A stretch of DNA of 64,000 bases from Niabella aurantiaca DSM 17617. Lineage in GTDB: Bacteria; Bacteroidota; Bacteroidia; Chitinophagales; Chitinophagaceae. Positions 19,301 through 27,516 of the stretch are shown here, one piece after another (positions within the stretch are counted from its first letter, which is position 1; each line of letters begins with the position of its first letter). Made by a program: the position numbers and the translations under genes. The notes below the pieces were generated by a model that saw only the letters and a list, made by a program, of their open reading frames with translations, had not been told where the DNA came from and searched no databases. The stretch covers positions 34,342-98,341 of the forward strand of contig NZ_KB893632.1 in the NCBI RefSeq assembly GCF_000374125.1, given 5' to 3'.

Positions 19301-19563
19301 ACATCAAGCCGACGATTGGCAGCCGTAAACATACCTTCCAGATCAGTGTTGATATTCAGAACCTGCTGAATGTATTTAACAATGGATGGGGAAACAGGTA
19401 TTCTTATAACTATGGCGGGTTTTCTGACCAGGGCATTGTGGGGGTAGATCGGAACACCGGAAAATTTACATTTGACCCTTCGGGCAGTAAAGCCCTGTAC
19501 AGCAAAGCCAATAATTTTGTTAGTACCTGGAACATGCAGCTGGGTATCCGCTATATTTTTTAA
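16324..19563 (+). CDS. Oar-like TonB-dependent receptor with carboxypeptidase regulatory-like domain
   Basis: Outer-membrane TonB-dependent protein of 1079 residues. The signal peptide spans 1-22 (cleavage near LHAQ), with a carboxypeptidase-like beta-sandwich at about 25-105, a plug at about 115-240 with LSEVIVSG, and a barrel ending LGIRYIF. The plug has NRFNNITVDGSVFNNNFGLG and the pattern typical of the Oar/OmpA-related receptor group, which differs from SusC and has no SusD partner. It is a single-gene unit with a strong terminator. Its role is not known; Oar proteins have been linked to adhesion, development or protease secretion in other species, which does not prove the role here. Confidence 0.9.
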   Translation: MLKKIYLFIAVALLSTAFLHAQVTTSGASGTVKGQNGEALVGATVVLTHTPTGTVYSTITKNGGVFNIQNMNPGGPYALEVSNVGYETYTLSDISIPLGDIYQATVNMSTAARQLSEVIVSGAARNQRIGAATNISRTQITNLPNINRSLMDVTKLSPQSNGGSFLGMSNRFNNITVDGSVFNNNFGLGSNPLPGGASQPISIDAIDQVQVNLAPYDVRQAGFTGAGVNAVTRRGTNAFYATVYDYYKNQSFNGKKVDGFELPSILKSSSNIFGASVGGPIIKNKLFFFVNGEYEKKVNPGQNWIPSNGSSNPNATPNVQESDMVKMSDFLKSKYGYDPGGFSGYDFNTKNTKFLGRIDWNINDNNRFSIRYNQSETSDDVLTNTSSGPNPRISNGRVGGRSGGLSFSNSNYTQNNNVYSLVGELNSKFNSSVSNQFLASFTKIHDFRATPGSQFPFVDIMRDANNVLMSFGSEIYSYQNYVKNNTVNIADNLTWNLGQHNILAGISFDYMSFENSFANFGGQSYYRYASMQDFFDNNPPSVFAITYSNTDRAAVEAAQAKFGQAGFYLQDVYTVNDRLKLTYGVRFDLPFYPGNKVSNDSLYAIPLRDPSGQEFRADVGIWPKAKLLVSPRVGFTYTAGDDRSWVVRGGTGIFTGRIPFVWLVNQSSDNGVLNTTATYSSSNANMNDYLFDPNRTAHVPQTLPSTIRIIPGAYYSVTSPDFKIPQVWRSNLAIDKSFGDGYTASVEGIFSKTINAVYHYNANLGDVKGQRTGFGGDDRNVYNSSFTSEVGQVFVMDNTSKGSSFALTAALSRRFSKNWQASVAYTYANAKDISPNNGDRSQSSWTQNAIIANPNAPELGYSAYNIPHRVNAYASYRFEYANQNLASTITLFYSGASQQRYLYRYGGDINGDGATNDLFYVPESRNGLEQQFTSLTVKKDDVSTTYTPAEQADAFWAFIENDKQLKDRKGSYVERFDGLLPWVNQLDLRFLQDIKPTIGSRKHTFQISVDIQNLLNVFNNGWGNRYSYNYGGFSDQGIVGVDRNTGKFTFDPSGSKALYSKANNFVSTWNMQLGIRYIF

Positions 19564-19588
19564 GTAACTCCTGCATCAAGTTTTTTCG

Positions 19589-19613
19589 AAACCGCCTCCC
19601 GGCGGTTTTTTTT
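19589..19613 (+). terminator. Rho-independent terminator after the Oar-like receptor gene
   Basis: AAACCGCC, loop TCCC, GGCGGTTT, then a run of eight T beginning within the stem; 26 bases after the stop codon. Confidence 0.9.
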
Positions 19614-19733
19614 ATGGAGCGAGGACGCCTTTTGGGAAGGACAAACATCCAGGCAGTAAGACCCTGGATCCTTACTTGTCCGGTACCGGCGATTCAGACG
19701 GTTTGAGATGGTTCCGAAAACCCCCTGGCAGGA

Positions 19734-20639
19734 TCACCAGAAATCAAATACGCCGCCCAAATCAATGCACAATTGTGTTTTGACGGATTCGTTCATGCGC
19801 GTTGGGGTTATTTGTCCATTGGCCATGAACAGCAGGTCACTGCCGGGGCCTGTTTCCCATTGTTGCATTGATCCACCGAGGTGCAGACCGAACCTGGTTG
19901 TAAGTTGATAATTTAAGCCGAGCGACCCATTCATTCCCCAACCTTTTGCCTGGTGGACGAAACTGAGCGGATGACTAAAATCGGAGCGATATATCCAATC
20001 GGCTTGCGCTTTGTATTTGTTGTACCGGCCACCCAGACCGGCCAGCAACCGCCAGCTTTGCATTAATTGGACCCATCCTTCCAGGCAGAATTCCGGCCCC
20101 TGCCATTGCGCATCGTAGAGACCTTTAACCGAGGCGGGCGAACGGTCCTGCATCCGGTAGCGGGCTTTAGAAATGGCATAGCCTCCACCGGCGGAAACAG
20201 ATACGGACCGGGTGTGGGCTATTCTGTAGTGGAGCTGAAACCGGTAACAGGAGGTGGGATTCTTTTTACTCTGGAGCCGGAGGTAGGACGTTGGGCGGCT
20301 CCGGTTGTCTGCGGCATAATCAACATCCGTAACTCCGCCGGAATACCCGTATTGCCGGCCGGCAGCAGCACTCAGGTCCAGGTATCGATTCAGCCGGTAA
20401 CGGCCCTCCACCCGGAACCCTGTGCGTTTCAGTGCGGCAAAACGGAGCTCCGATAAGATGTTTGGACCAGTACCCTGTTCGTTACCGGCGATAGACCACC
20501 TGAAGCTTTCGGTTGATTGCAGGGCAGCGAGCGAGAGGCGGAAATGTGTTTTTTGTGGTGGACCTGTTTGGCCGGGAGCAGGGATAAAAAATAGTAGCAG
20601 TCCATGAAGTAGGGTGGTGATTTTTAGCAGTTGGCTCAT
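19734..20639 (-). CDS. Putative outer-membrane beta-barrel protein
   Basis: Start placed at the ATG at 20639 (MSQLLKITTLLHGLLLFF), which gives a signal peptide ending near GQT; the longer frame from 20675 has no signal at its start. About 301 residues with alternating aromatic/polar strands throughout and a terminal F-W, as in barrel proteins. SFRWSIAGN with PNILSEL near residue 50 and GGVTDVDY near 95 resemble omptin-like or Protochlamydia outer-membrane proteins, but this is a weak match and protease activity should not be assumed. It is transcribed divergently from the Xre/RES pair. Confidence 0.65.
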   Translation of the reverse strand: MSQLLKITTLLHGLLLFFIPAPGQTGPPQKTHFRLSLAALQSTESFRWSIAGNEQGTGPNILSELRFAALKRTGFRVEGRYRLNRYLDLSAAAGRQYGYSGGVTDVDYAADNRSRPTSYLRLQSKKNPTSCYRFQLHYRIAHTRSVSVSAGGGYAISKARYRMQDRSPASVKGLYDAQWQGPEFCLEGWVQLMQSWRLLAGLGGRYNKYKAQADWIYRSDFSHPLSFVHQAKGWGMNGSLGLNYQLTTRFGLHLGGSMQQWETGPGSDLLFMANGQITPTRMNESVKTQLCIDLGGVFDFW

Positions 20640-20721
20640 GATCGTTCTTTCGTTAACCAGGTTTTGTTGCGCCAAATTAAGTTCATTTTGGCTAAGAACT
20701 CATCACGGGGGCATTAATTTC

Positions 20722-21309
20722 ATGGTGGAAGAAAAAAAATTCAAAAACCGGACAAATGACCGTAAATTTGTGTCAAATAAGCAAAGCGTGAAACCCACCA
20801 AAAAAAAATATCAGAAAGAACATCGCCCGGACAACCTTCTCGAAGAGCCGGCCGCAGTGTATCAAACCCGTTCAAGCAATGTAAGCGTTTCCCTTACGCT
20901 CATGGGGCTGAAGGATGAACACGCTTTTAAAGCCGTTCAGAATGCAATGGATTTTATCGACCGCATCCGCGAAGGGCTTCCCAAGAAAGCCCTGGATCAT
21001 CTGGCCGGCGTTATGGGAATATCCGATGTAGAAATGGCCGGTATCATACATACTTCAGACAGAACCTTACGCCGGTACACCCCGGCCCAGAAATTAAGTG
21101 CAGAACAATCAGAGCGTATTATAGAGCTGGCCCGGCTTTATGCAAGGGGGACGGATGTTTTTGACGGCCTGGATGCTTTTAAAACCTGGATGACAACACC
21201 AGTAGATGCCCTGGGCGCTCAAAAGCCCATGACCTTCCTGGATACTTCTATGGGCATTGAGCTTCTTATGGATGAACTGGGGCGTATTGAGCAGGGTATA
21301 TTTGCGTAA
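20722..21309 (+). CDS. Antitoxin of a Xre/RES toxin-antitoxin pair (MbcA/ParS-type)
   Basis: Expected to bind and neutralise the RES toxin encoded 75 bases downstream and to repress the operon. From the ATG at 20722 it has 195 residues. The N-terminal 40 are very basic and low in order. The core, about residues 60-130, holds a helix-turn-helix-like region (MGISDVEMAGIIHTSDRTLR). The C-terminal DUF2384/MbcA-ParS toxin-binding domain includes ELARLYARGTDVFDGLDAFK, then PMTFLDTSMGIELLMDELGR. The start is uncertain: a TAAATTTG promoter-like box lies inside the frame at 20763, and in-frame GTG codons at 20770 and 20788 could be the real start, which would remove the basic tail. Confidence 0.88.
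   Translation: MVEEKKFKNRTNDRKFVSNKQSVKPTKKKYQKEHRPDNLLEEPAAVYQTRSSNVSVSLTLMGLKDEHAFKAVQNAMDFIDRIREGLPKKALDHLAGVMGISDVEMAGIIHTSDRTLRRYTPAQKLSAEQSERIIELARLYARGTDVFDGLDAFKTWMTTPVDALGAQKPMTFLDTSMGIELLMDELGRIEQGIFA
20763..20770 (+). promoter_or_regulatory. Candidate -7 box inside the 5' part of the antitoxin frame
   Basis: TAAATTTG, an exact TANNTTTG match, 18 bases before an in-frame GTG at 20788. If used, translation would start there and not at the ATG at 20722. It may be a chance match in an A-rich stretch. Confidence 0.3.
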
Positions 21310-21384
21310 GCCATCTGCCGCCGGTTGCTGATTGAAACATGACCAGCCGCATACTACGACCCTGATCTTCACCAAACACCAAAT

Positions 21385-21846
21385 ATGAGAATATACCGTA
21401 TCAGCAAATGCAATTATATCGATGATCTGACGGGTACCGGTGCCTCGCGTTTTCCGGGCCGCTGGCATAATAAAGGCACGTATATTTTATACACGGCGGC
21501 CTCGCCTTCCCTGGCCCTGCTGGAAAGTGTGGTGCACATTACCACAGTTATAAAGCTGGATCTTTGCATTATTGGCCTGGAAATGCCGGAGGGCAGCATA
21601 ATGGAGTGGCAACCCGAACAGCTTCCTGAAAGCTGGTTTGTGAATCCACCCCCTGATCCGTTAAGGAGTATCGGCGACCGGTTTGTGAAACAAAAAAAAT
21701 TCCTTGCCCTCAAAGTGCCTTCTGCTGTAATGCCGGAAGAGTATAACTATTTGCTGAATCCAGTGCACCCCGAGTTCAAAAAAGTAAAGATACTTTATAC
21801 CCGGCATCTGCATGTAGACAAGCGGCTTTTGAGGCAGGAAGAATAA
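21385..21846 (+). CDS. RES-domain toxin
   Basis: Toxin partner of the Xre/MbcA-type antitoxin. RES toxins act on NAD+ (degradation or phosphorolysis) or ADP-ribosylate metabolic enzymes; which applies here is not known. It has 153 residues, the usual length. Family features seen: MRIYRISKCNYIDDLTGTGA at the N-terminus, FPGRWHNKGTYILYTAASPS with the conserved RWN-like segment near residue 27, an LALLESVVH helix, and a serine/asparagine-rich C-terminal motif NYLLNPVHPEFKKVKI. This matches known RES-Xre loci. The gene is intact. Confidence 0.92.
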   Translation: MRIYRISKCNYIDDLTGTGASRFPGRWHNKGTYILYTAASPSLALLESVVHITTVIKLDLCIIGLEMPEGSIMEWQPEQLPESWFVNPPPDPLRSIGDRFVKQKKFLALKVPSAVMPEEYNYLLNPVHPEFKKVKILYTRHLHVDKRLLRQEE

Positions 21847-21861
21847 TGTGTGCTGTACTTT

Positions 21862-22716
21862 CTATTTCCAGCCGTACAGCTGGTCGGTATAGAAGGTCCA
21901 TTCCGGGGTCTGGATATGCTGGTCATTACCCAAAACATACCAGGGCGTGCTCCGGCTGCCCGCCGGGTTTTTAAGAAGGTGTATGTCCTGAGCGGGCATA
22001 TAGCTTTGTGCCAGGAGGTATATTTTTTCCCCGTTTTCATTTTCTGCCATACGCATAACGATCACGGCATGACCGGGCGCGCCCGGTTTTAACAATACGT
22101 CGCCGGGCTGCATTTCCATTATGGGTTTTTTATAAAGAGACGCGGGTAACGTGGAGGTTCCGCAATAAGTAAAAACGGTTTCCAGGTATTTTAACAGCGA
22201 CTCGCGGGTGCAGGGTACCGGCTTGCCCGGCACCCGGATCAGCTTGTTTCCGGAAAGCTTATACCGCCATCCTTTTAGCCAATCGTTGTAGGAGATCAAG
22301 GTGCCATCTCCCGCAGGGAACCGGATCTGTCCGAATTGCTTTTCTGAAAATAAATATTCGGCCCGCAGGCGCATCAAGGCATCTGCACATTGCTGAAGAT
22401 CCCTGGCCCCTACACTCATATCCAGTACCGCATATTGCGCCTGCTGATTGGGCTTTTTGGCCCCATTGAACAGATAGACCGTTTTATCTTTTTTTAGTTT
22501 CAGGTTCTGCAGGTAGTATCCAAAGGCGGAAGCCGGCAATGCACTGCGTTTGTATCCTTCCGGCAGGAAGATACCCGAAACGGAGCGGGGAATATAATCT
22601 GCAGCCTGGTCCGGATCATTGACTGCAGACGGGGATGGCCGGGCTGCAGACCCGCAGCCGGGGATATAAGATAAAATCACACTGTAACAGATTGCAAGAT
22701 GGATAAGGATTTTCAT
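21862..22716 (-). CDS. DUF4846-family exported protein
   Basis: Start taken at the ATG at 22716 (MKILIHLAICYSVILSYIPG), which begins an export signal; IPGC may be a lipobox with the cysteine near residue 21. The mature part, about 260 residues, matches the DUF4846 family: VYLFNGAKKPNQQAQYAVLD, DLQQCADALMRLRAEYLFSE, then MQPGDVLLKPGAPGHAVIVM and LLAQSYMPAQDIHLL. Conserved histidine and cysteine in PGHAVIV and the CG near residue 180 suggest an NlpC/P60-like fold, but this is inference. Function unknown. It is convergent with the RES toxin gene. Confidence 0.8.
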   Translation of the reverse strand: MKILIHLAICYSVILSYIPGCGSAARPSPSAVNDPDQAADYIPRSVSGIFLPEGYKRSALPASAFGYYLQNLKLKKDKTVYLFNGAKKPNQQAQYAVLDMSVGARDLQQCADALMRLRAEYLFSEKQFGQIRFPAGDGTLISYNDWLKGWRYKLSGNKLIRVPGKPVPCTRESLLKYLETVFTYCGTSTLPASLYKKPIMEMQPGDVLLKPGAPGHAVIVMRMAENENGEKIYLLAQSYMPAQDIHLLKNPAGSRSTPWYVLGNDQHIQTPEWTFYTDQLYGWK

Positions 22717-22798
22717 AATAGCTGGCGAAAGAGTTGTTTTGTAAAATGAGAGTACAGGACTGTAAAAATCCATAAACCGATTATTAGGCGGCAACCAT

Positions 22799-22806
22799 TA
22801 TCTTTG
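22799..22806 (+). promoter_or_regulatory. -7 box TATCTTTG six bases before the rnhA start
   Basis: Exact TANNTTTG match whose last base is six bases before the ATG at 22813, the same arrangement as trpS. This implies a leaderless or nearly leaderless transcript. Confidence 0.55.
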
Positions 22807-22812
22807 TCCGCT

Positions 22813-23274
22813 ATGCAATCCAGGGGGGTTATTATTTATACAGACGGCGCTTCCCGTGGCAACCCCGGCCCGGGGGGATATGGTGTTGTACTGATGTATG
22901 GGAAACATATAAAGGAGCTTTCTGCGGGATTTAAACGTACCACCAACAACCGCATGGAATTGATGGCTGTAATTGAGGGTATCCGGGCGCTAAAGACTGC
23001 TGCGCTGCCGGTTACTGTTTATTCCGACAGCCAATATGTGGTGAATGCGGTTACAAAAGGATGGCTGAATAACTGGGTGAGAACGGATTTTAAGGGTGGC
23101 AAGAAAAATAAAGATCTGTGGATGCAGTATTATCAGCTTGCAAAACAATTCCAGGTTCGTTTTGTATGGGTCAAGGGGCATGCAGACAATCCTTACAACA
23201 ACCGGTGTGATGCACTGGCGACCGCCGCTGCTGACGGAAACGGTCTGACTGAGGACTTGGGGTTCGAAGGATAA
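22813..23274 (+). CDS. rnhA: Ribonuclease HI
   Basis: Degrades RNA in RNA-DNA hybrids (R-loops, primer remnants). Starting at the ATG at 22813 it has 153 residues, the standard bacterial length; the upstream TTG at 22804 is part of the promoter box. All four DEDD metal ligands are in context: YTDGASRGNPGPGGYG, NRMELMAVIEG, YSDSQYVVNAV and NRCDALA, with the basic-protrusion WLNNW segment between. It is divergent from the DUF4846 gene. Confidence 0.97.
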   Translation: MQSRGVIIYTDGASRGNPGPGGYGVVLMYGKHIKELSAGFKRTTNNRMELMAVIEGIRALKTAALPVTVYSDSQYVVNAVTKGWLNNWVRTDFKGGKKNKDLWMQYYQLAKQFQVRFVWVKGHADNPYNNRCDALATAAADGNGLTEDLGFEG

Positions 23275-23578
23275 TTTGAAAATTTGAGAATGTGGAAATG
23301 TGCGTCAGGTATTAAACGGATCAGGCCAGAGACAATAGTCAATGGACCTTCCGGAACGATACGAAATCTAACGTTAACTGGAACCTGGAAATAATTTGGC
23401 AATTTGAAAATGGGGAGATGTGAAAATGAAAGCCGACATTATGTATAAAACCAGATCTAATGTTGGAACTTATCATTTAAACCTAGAAAGCGCATCGAGT
23501 AACAAAACAGATCTAACGTGAAACCTGCCGGAGCAGGCGGGTTTTAAACCTCAAACCTGGAACTACTCCTTATCTCTC
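23275..23578. other. Intergenic region with degenerate AATTTGAAAA words
   Basis: No gene seen between rnhA and sdaA. The words AATTTGAAAATTTGAG (23273) and AATTTGGCAATTTGAAAATG (23393) recur, and a similar AATTTGAAAATTTGAAAA lies at 29245. This is a low-complexity repeat style common in spacers; no hairpin or promoter could be assigned. Confidence 0.4.
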
Positions 23579-25021
23579 TCAGCATTCCGGCAAGCTCAGG
23601 GGTACATTTACTGCCAGCCCGCCGTCTGCGGTTTCTTTGTATTTAAAGTTCATATCCTGGGCTGTGTCCCACATGGTTTTGATCACTTCGTCCAGCGAAA
23701 CCCTTGCAAAATCAGGTGTACTTTGCAAGGCCAGCTGAGAGGCGGTAATGGCTTTGACGGCTCCCATGGTATTCCGTTCAATACAGGGCACCTGCACCAA
23801 CCCGCCAATAGGATCGCAGGTCATGCCAAGATGGTGCTCCATGGCAATCTCTGCAGCCATCATGGCTTGTTTTTGCGAACCACCCAGTCCTTCTGTTAGT
23901 GCGGCCGCTGCCATAGAAGAAGACACACCGATCTCTGCCTGGCAGCCGCCCATTGCCGCGGAGATGGTTGATTCTTTTTTAAAAATGCTGCCGATCTCTG
24001 CCGCTGTCATTAAAAATCTCCGGATCCGTTCCCCGCTATTCTCTTCCTGTCCGGGCTCTGGGCAGAAAATGATAAAGTAGTGCAGTACGGCAGGTATCAC
24101 GCCGGCGGATCCGTTCGTAGGCGCGGTTACCACACGGCCAAAAGATGCGTTTTCTTCGTTTACCGCCAGCGCAAAACAGCTGACCCAATCCAGGGTATTA
24201 CGGAAACTGCTGCCGCTGTTCCGGATCAGGCGGATCCATTCATCGTAGTTGGCATAGCTTATATTACCGAGCAGCTTTTTGTTGAGTGCGGCGGCCCGCC
24301 TTCTTACATTTAAACCGCCGGGCAGCATACCGGTTTTATGACAGCCCCGGTAGATACAGTCGCGCATGGTATTCCATATCTGCATCAGCCCTTCACTCGT
24401 TTCCTTTTCGTTGCGCCAGGCGAGTTCGTTCTCTGCAACGATTTCGCTGATGGAGAGTCCTGTTTTGATGCTCCAGCGCAAGAGGTCGTCCGCATCGTCG
24501 ATGGGAAAGGAAAGCAGTACATTGTTGTTTAAAAGGGTGTCTTCTCCTTCTTCCTTTACAAAGCCTCCACCAATGGAATAATAGGTCCTGGCAATGTTTC
24601 CGCCGTCGCTGAGTGTGGCCAGGAACGTCAGCCCGTTGGAGTGATAGGGCAGGGTTTCGGTAAACAGGAACTCAATCGCCGTTTGGGGGTCAAAGGGAAT
24701 GCGCCGGCTCCCGTCCAGCAGCAGGCTTTTTGCCTCCCGTATGGTTGCAATGGTGGGGTCAATCTGCTCCACATCGAAGGTTACCGGATCGTAGCCACAA
24801 AGTCCCAGCTGTATGGCAATGCCGGTGCCGTGCCCTACGCCGGTCTTGGCCAGCGAACCATAGAGCAGCACCTGTAGGGTCACAACCTTGTTCAGGTATT
24901 GCTGTTGTTTCAGATATCCCAGGAAGCGTTCTGCTGCCCGCCAGGGGCCGAGTGTATGGGAACTGGAAGGGCCTATGCCGATCTTCAACATATCAAAAAC
25001 CGAAATCGGTTCGTACTGCAT
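23579..25021 (-). CDS. sdaA: L-serine ammonia-lyase (iron-sulfur, single chain)
   Basis: Deaminates L-serine to pyruvate and ammonia using a [4Fe-4S] cluster. It is 480 residues with the beta-type half first ([20 protein letters not shown]) and the alpha-type half after (about 190-480). The family motifs [36 protein letters not shown] and [16 protein letters not shown] are present and supply the cluster cysteines. No serine transporter or regulator is linked. It forms a single-gene unit downstream of the FKBP group. Confidence 0.96.
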   Translation of the reverse strand: MQYEPISVFDMLKIGIGPSSSHTLGPWRAAERFLGYLKQQQYLNKVVTLQVLLYGSLAKTGVGHGTGIAIQLGLCGYDPVTFDVEQIDPTIATIREAKSLLLDGSRRIPFDPQTAIEFLFTETLPYHSNGLTFLATLSDGGNIARTYYSIGGGFVKEEGEDTLLNNNVLLSFPIDDADDLLRWSIKTGLSISEIVAENELAWRNEKETSEGLMQIWNTMRDCIYRGCHKTGMLPGGLNVRRRAAALNKKLLGNISYANYDEWIRLIRNSGSSFRNTLDWVSCFALAVNEENASFGRVVTAPTNGSAGVIPAVLHYFIIFCPEPGQEENSGERIRRFLMTAAEIGSIFKKESTISAAMGGCQAEIGVSSSMAAAALTEGLGGSQKQAMMAAEIAMEHHLGMTCDPIGGLVQVPCIERNTMGAVKAITASQLALQSTPDFARVSLDEVIKTMWDTAQDMNFKYKETADGGLAVNVPLSLPEC

Positions 25022-25238
25022 ATCTCAATCTTTAATCTTCGAAATTACAACAAAGCCGTCATTGAAATTCGTCGGAAGATATCAGGCCATTGGACGGATC
25101 TGTCTGAAGCGGTCATTTTTTAATACTACAGCCATTAAACCGGAAAGGAATGTTCATTGCTTTCGGCGTCTTCCCGATACGGAGCGAGTGCTTCCTTTCA
25201 GAAAACCATACTTACTTGCAATATTGATTTTTGGGGCG

Positions 25239-25730
25239 TTAGTTTTCCACCTTTATTAATTCGATGTCGAAAAACAGTGGTTGGTTGGTAAGCACGCCAT
25301 ACCGGGGATCGCAGCCATAAGCCAGTGATGAGGGGAGCAACAATTTGATCCTGCCGCCTTCCTTTATTTTGGAAAGCCCGAGGTACCAGCCGGGTATGAC
25401 CTTATCTAACCGGAAAACAGCTCCTTCCGGCTTCTGCGCATAACTGGAGTCGAATGCTACACCGGTAAGAAACCGGCCGATATATTTTACGGTTACCTGG
25501 CTGCCGGGATCGGGTATGGCCCCGGTACCTTCATCCATGATCTGCCACATCAGCCAGCTGGTATTATTGCTATCTGCCGTGATGGAGCTGTCCCTTATGT
25601 ATTTTTTCATTTGTGCTGTGTCGCTGACAGCGGGTTTGGGTTCACAGGCGGTCGTGGTCTCATCTTTGATACAGCCAATTATTGCCAGGCCAAGGATCAC
25701 CGCAAGGCCGGCGCATATTTTCTTATTCAT
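25239..25730 (-). CDS. FKBP-type peptidyl-prolyl isomerase lipoprotein, copy 4 of 4
   Basis: Predicted envelope lipoprotein with a C-terminal FKBP fold. The ATG at 25730 is chosen because MNKKICAGLAVILGLAIIGC gives a clean lipobox. The FKBP domain, about residues 70-163, keeps canonical elements: VKYIGRFLTG, AFDSSY, VIPGWYLGLSKIKEGGR and LLPSSLAYG, including the active-site tryptophan. A cysteine follows AYG (AYGCDPRYG) and a second cysteine lies about ten residues after the lipid cysteine. Last of four related genes on this strand, 174 bases after copy 3. Catalytic activity is plausible for this copy. Confidence 0.9.
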   Translation of the reverse strand: MNKKICAGLAVILGLAIIGCIKDETTTACEPKPAVSDTAQMKKYIRDSSITADSNNTSWLMWQIMDEGTGAIPDPGSQVTVKYIGRFLTGVAFDSSYAQKPEGAVFRLDKVIPGWYLGLSKIKEGGRIKLLLPSSLAYGCDPRYGVLTNQPLFFDIELIKVEN

Positions 25731-25904
25731 TAATGATGAGTTCATGATTCAGGAAATCGTTTTATCCCTTCCGGGACGAATTTACATAAATGGCCGGATT
25801 CTGAAGTGGCCGGTTCTTAATATCCCTCATTTGTATGTCTTTTAAACCAAAAACCCAGGCTAACCAGGGTTGTATGAGTGGTACATTTAATATTGTATGC
25901 GTCA

Positions 25905-26384
25905 TTACTGCACTTTTATCAGTTCTACGTAAAAGTACAGCGGCTGATTAGCCATTTGTCCGTACCGGGGATCACATCCATAGGCCAGTGATGAAGGAAT
26001 GATGAGTTTGATTTTTCCTCCCTCTTTAATTTTAGGAATGCCTATCTGCCATCCGGCAATAACTCCATTTAAAGGGAAGGCAGTTCCATTCGGGTCCCTG
26101 ACGTAGGAGGAGTCAAATCCCTTTCCATTTAAAAACCTGCCTACATATTTAGCCGTTACGTTGCTGTTGGCCGAAGGAGTGTTGCCGGTGCCCTCTTCGA
26201 TCACCTGGTACATGATCCCGCTTGGATCGGTTGTGATAATTATAGAACTGTCAGTCGCAAATTTTGTCATTCCTGCTTTTTCACTTTCTACCGTTTGGGG
26301 GGTGCAGGGTTTTACGTCTTCGTTTTTCATGCAACTGATCATTACCGTACTTACGATCAGTGCCAGGCCAAACCATTGTTTCAT
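25905..26384 (-). CDS. FKBP-type peptidyl-prolyl isomerase lipoprotein, copy 3 of 4
   Basis: It has 159 residues. Lipobox VMISC puts the lipid cysteine at residue 18, followed by MKNEDVKPC. The FKBP domain is the closest relative of copy 4: VTAKYVGRFLNGKGFDSSY, GVIAGWQIGIPKIKEGGK, IPSSLAYGCDPRYG. The active-site W and the post-AYG cysteine are kept. It follows copy 2 by 30 bases and precedes copy 4 by 174 bases. Expected to act on periplasmic or surface protein folding; the substrate is unknown. Confidence 0.9.
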   Translation of the reverse strand: MKQWFGLALIVSTVMISCMKNEDVKPCTPQTVESEKAGMTKFATDSSIIITTDPSGIMYQVIEEGTGNTPSANSNVTAKYVGRFLNGKGFDSSYVRDPNGTAFPLNGVIAGWQIGIPKIKEGGKIKLIIPSSLAYGCDPRYGQMANQPLYFYVELIKVQ

Positions 26385-26414
26385 ACAGGATTTTAATATT
26401 AATTAATGATGATT

Positions 26415-26927
26415 TTAATAGCTGGGGATCATATCCGTGAGCTCATATTCATAAACCAGCTGGGAGTTGGCCGGTACAGGATTTACTCCTGTCATTTCCA
26501 GACAACCGAACTGGGAAGAAGAAGGAATGACCAGCCGGATCTTTCCTCCTTTTGATATTTTACTGAGGGCGTAGGTAACATAAACGCCTTCGCTGAAGCT
26601 CCTCAGCGGAGCTGTAGGCGGCTGTTTTACGGTAAGGGAATCCACAATGGTGCCATTCATCAGCCTGCCGCTATACCGGAAGGAAACCAGCGAGTCGATG
26701 GTTGGCTTTGTGGTGCCGGTTCCGGGATGTTCGATATAGAAATAGACGGATGCCTGCGGGTCGAACGTATATAATGCTGCATCTCCGTTCTTTTGCAGGA
26801 AGGAGTCAATGATATGCCGGTCCTGACCCAGGGTCAGGCTATTGGTACAGGCGGACCGGTCTTCGGGTTTTGAGCATCCGGCAGCCAGGCCCGCCATGAA
26901 AAAGAGAACAAGGATTGTTCCTTTCAT
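26415..26927 (-). CDS. FKBP-like lipoprotein, diverged copy 2 of 4
   Basis: It has 170 residues, lipobox LAAGC then SKPEDRSAC. The FKBP framework can be aligned (FRYSGRLMNGTIVDS, ALSKISKGGKIRLVIPSSSQ), but the VIPGW segment is replaced by EGVYVTYALS, so the active-site tryptophan is missing and AYG is replaced by QFG. The following cysteine is kept (QFGCLE). Probably not an efficient prolyl isomerase; it may be a binding or structural version. It lies between copies 1 and 3 with gaps of 13 and 30 bases. Confidence 0.85.
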   Translation of the reverse strand: MKGTILVLFFMAGLAAGCSKPEDRSACTNSLTLGQDRHIIDSFLQKNGDAALYTFDPQASVYFYIEHPGTGTTKPTIDSLVSFRYSGRLMNGTIVDSLTVKQPPTAPLRSFSEGVYVTYALSKISKGGKIRLVIPSSSQFGCLEMTGVNPVPANSQLVYEYELTDMIPSY

Positions 26928-26940
26928 ATCCTGCTCCGGA

Positions 26941-27471
26941 TTAATTAGCAGCCGGCGCTTTTACTTCTGTAAGCGTATAATCGTAGATCAGTTCGGAGGA
27001 TCCGGGTACGGTTTTTCCGTTAATGGTTTGCGGAGCACAGGAGAAATACACCGAAGAGGGATAAATGTATCTGTATTTTCCGCCCTTTTGAAGCTCAGCA
27101 AAAACTGAATTTAAAGGATCTTTTATATTGCTTAATTTAATTGGAGATCCGTCGTCATTTTGCTTGATCGTGTCGGATGCAAAAATAACGGTGCCATCCA
27201 TCAGGGATATGGAATATTTAAAACTTATGATGGAATCGGCCTTGGGCATGCTTCCTGCGCCGGGATCCATAGTACCTTCATACCAGCTTGATTCCGCACT
27301 GTAAGTAATGACGCTTTCCAATGAATTGGCATTGATAAAAGAATCAATGATGTGTTTGTCCTGCTCCAATGTATAGGGTACACAGGAAGGGCCATCGTTT
27401 TTCACACAGGCGGCAAACATCGTTACAGCGGCAACAACGGCAGTTACGGGTATTAATAACGTTTTTTTCAT
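26941..27471 (-). CDS. FKBP-like lipoprotein, most diverged copy 1 of 4
   Basis: It has 176 residues and a signal peptide with lipobox MFAAC, then VKNDGPSC. The pattern SFKYSISLMDGTVIFAS ... AELQKGGKYRYIYPSSVYFS shows the FKBP fold, but most active-site residues are changed. The cysteine at the AYG-loop position is still there (YFSCAP). The N-terminal half shares LEQDKHIIDSF with copy 2 (GQDRHIIDSF), so these two are sister genes. First of the four, 45 bases after the small membrane-protein gene. Confidence 0.82.
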   Translation of the reverse strand: MKKTLLIPVTAVVAAVTMFAACVKNDGPSCVPYTLEQDKHIIDSFINANSLESVITYSAESSWYEGTMDPGAGSMPKADSIISFKYSISLMDGTVIFASDTIKQNDDGSPIKLSNIKDPLNSVFAELQKGGKYRYIYPSSVYFSCAPQTINGKTVPGSSELIYDYTLTEVKAPAAN

Positions 27472-27516
27472 TCTTTCAATTTAATACTAAATTAATAAAT
27501 ATTGATAATCAAATAA

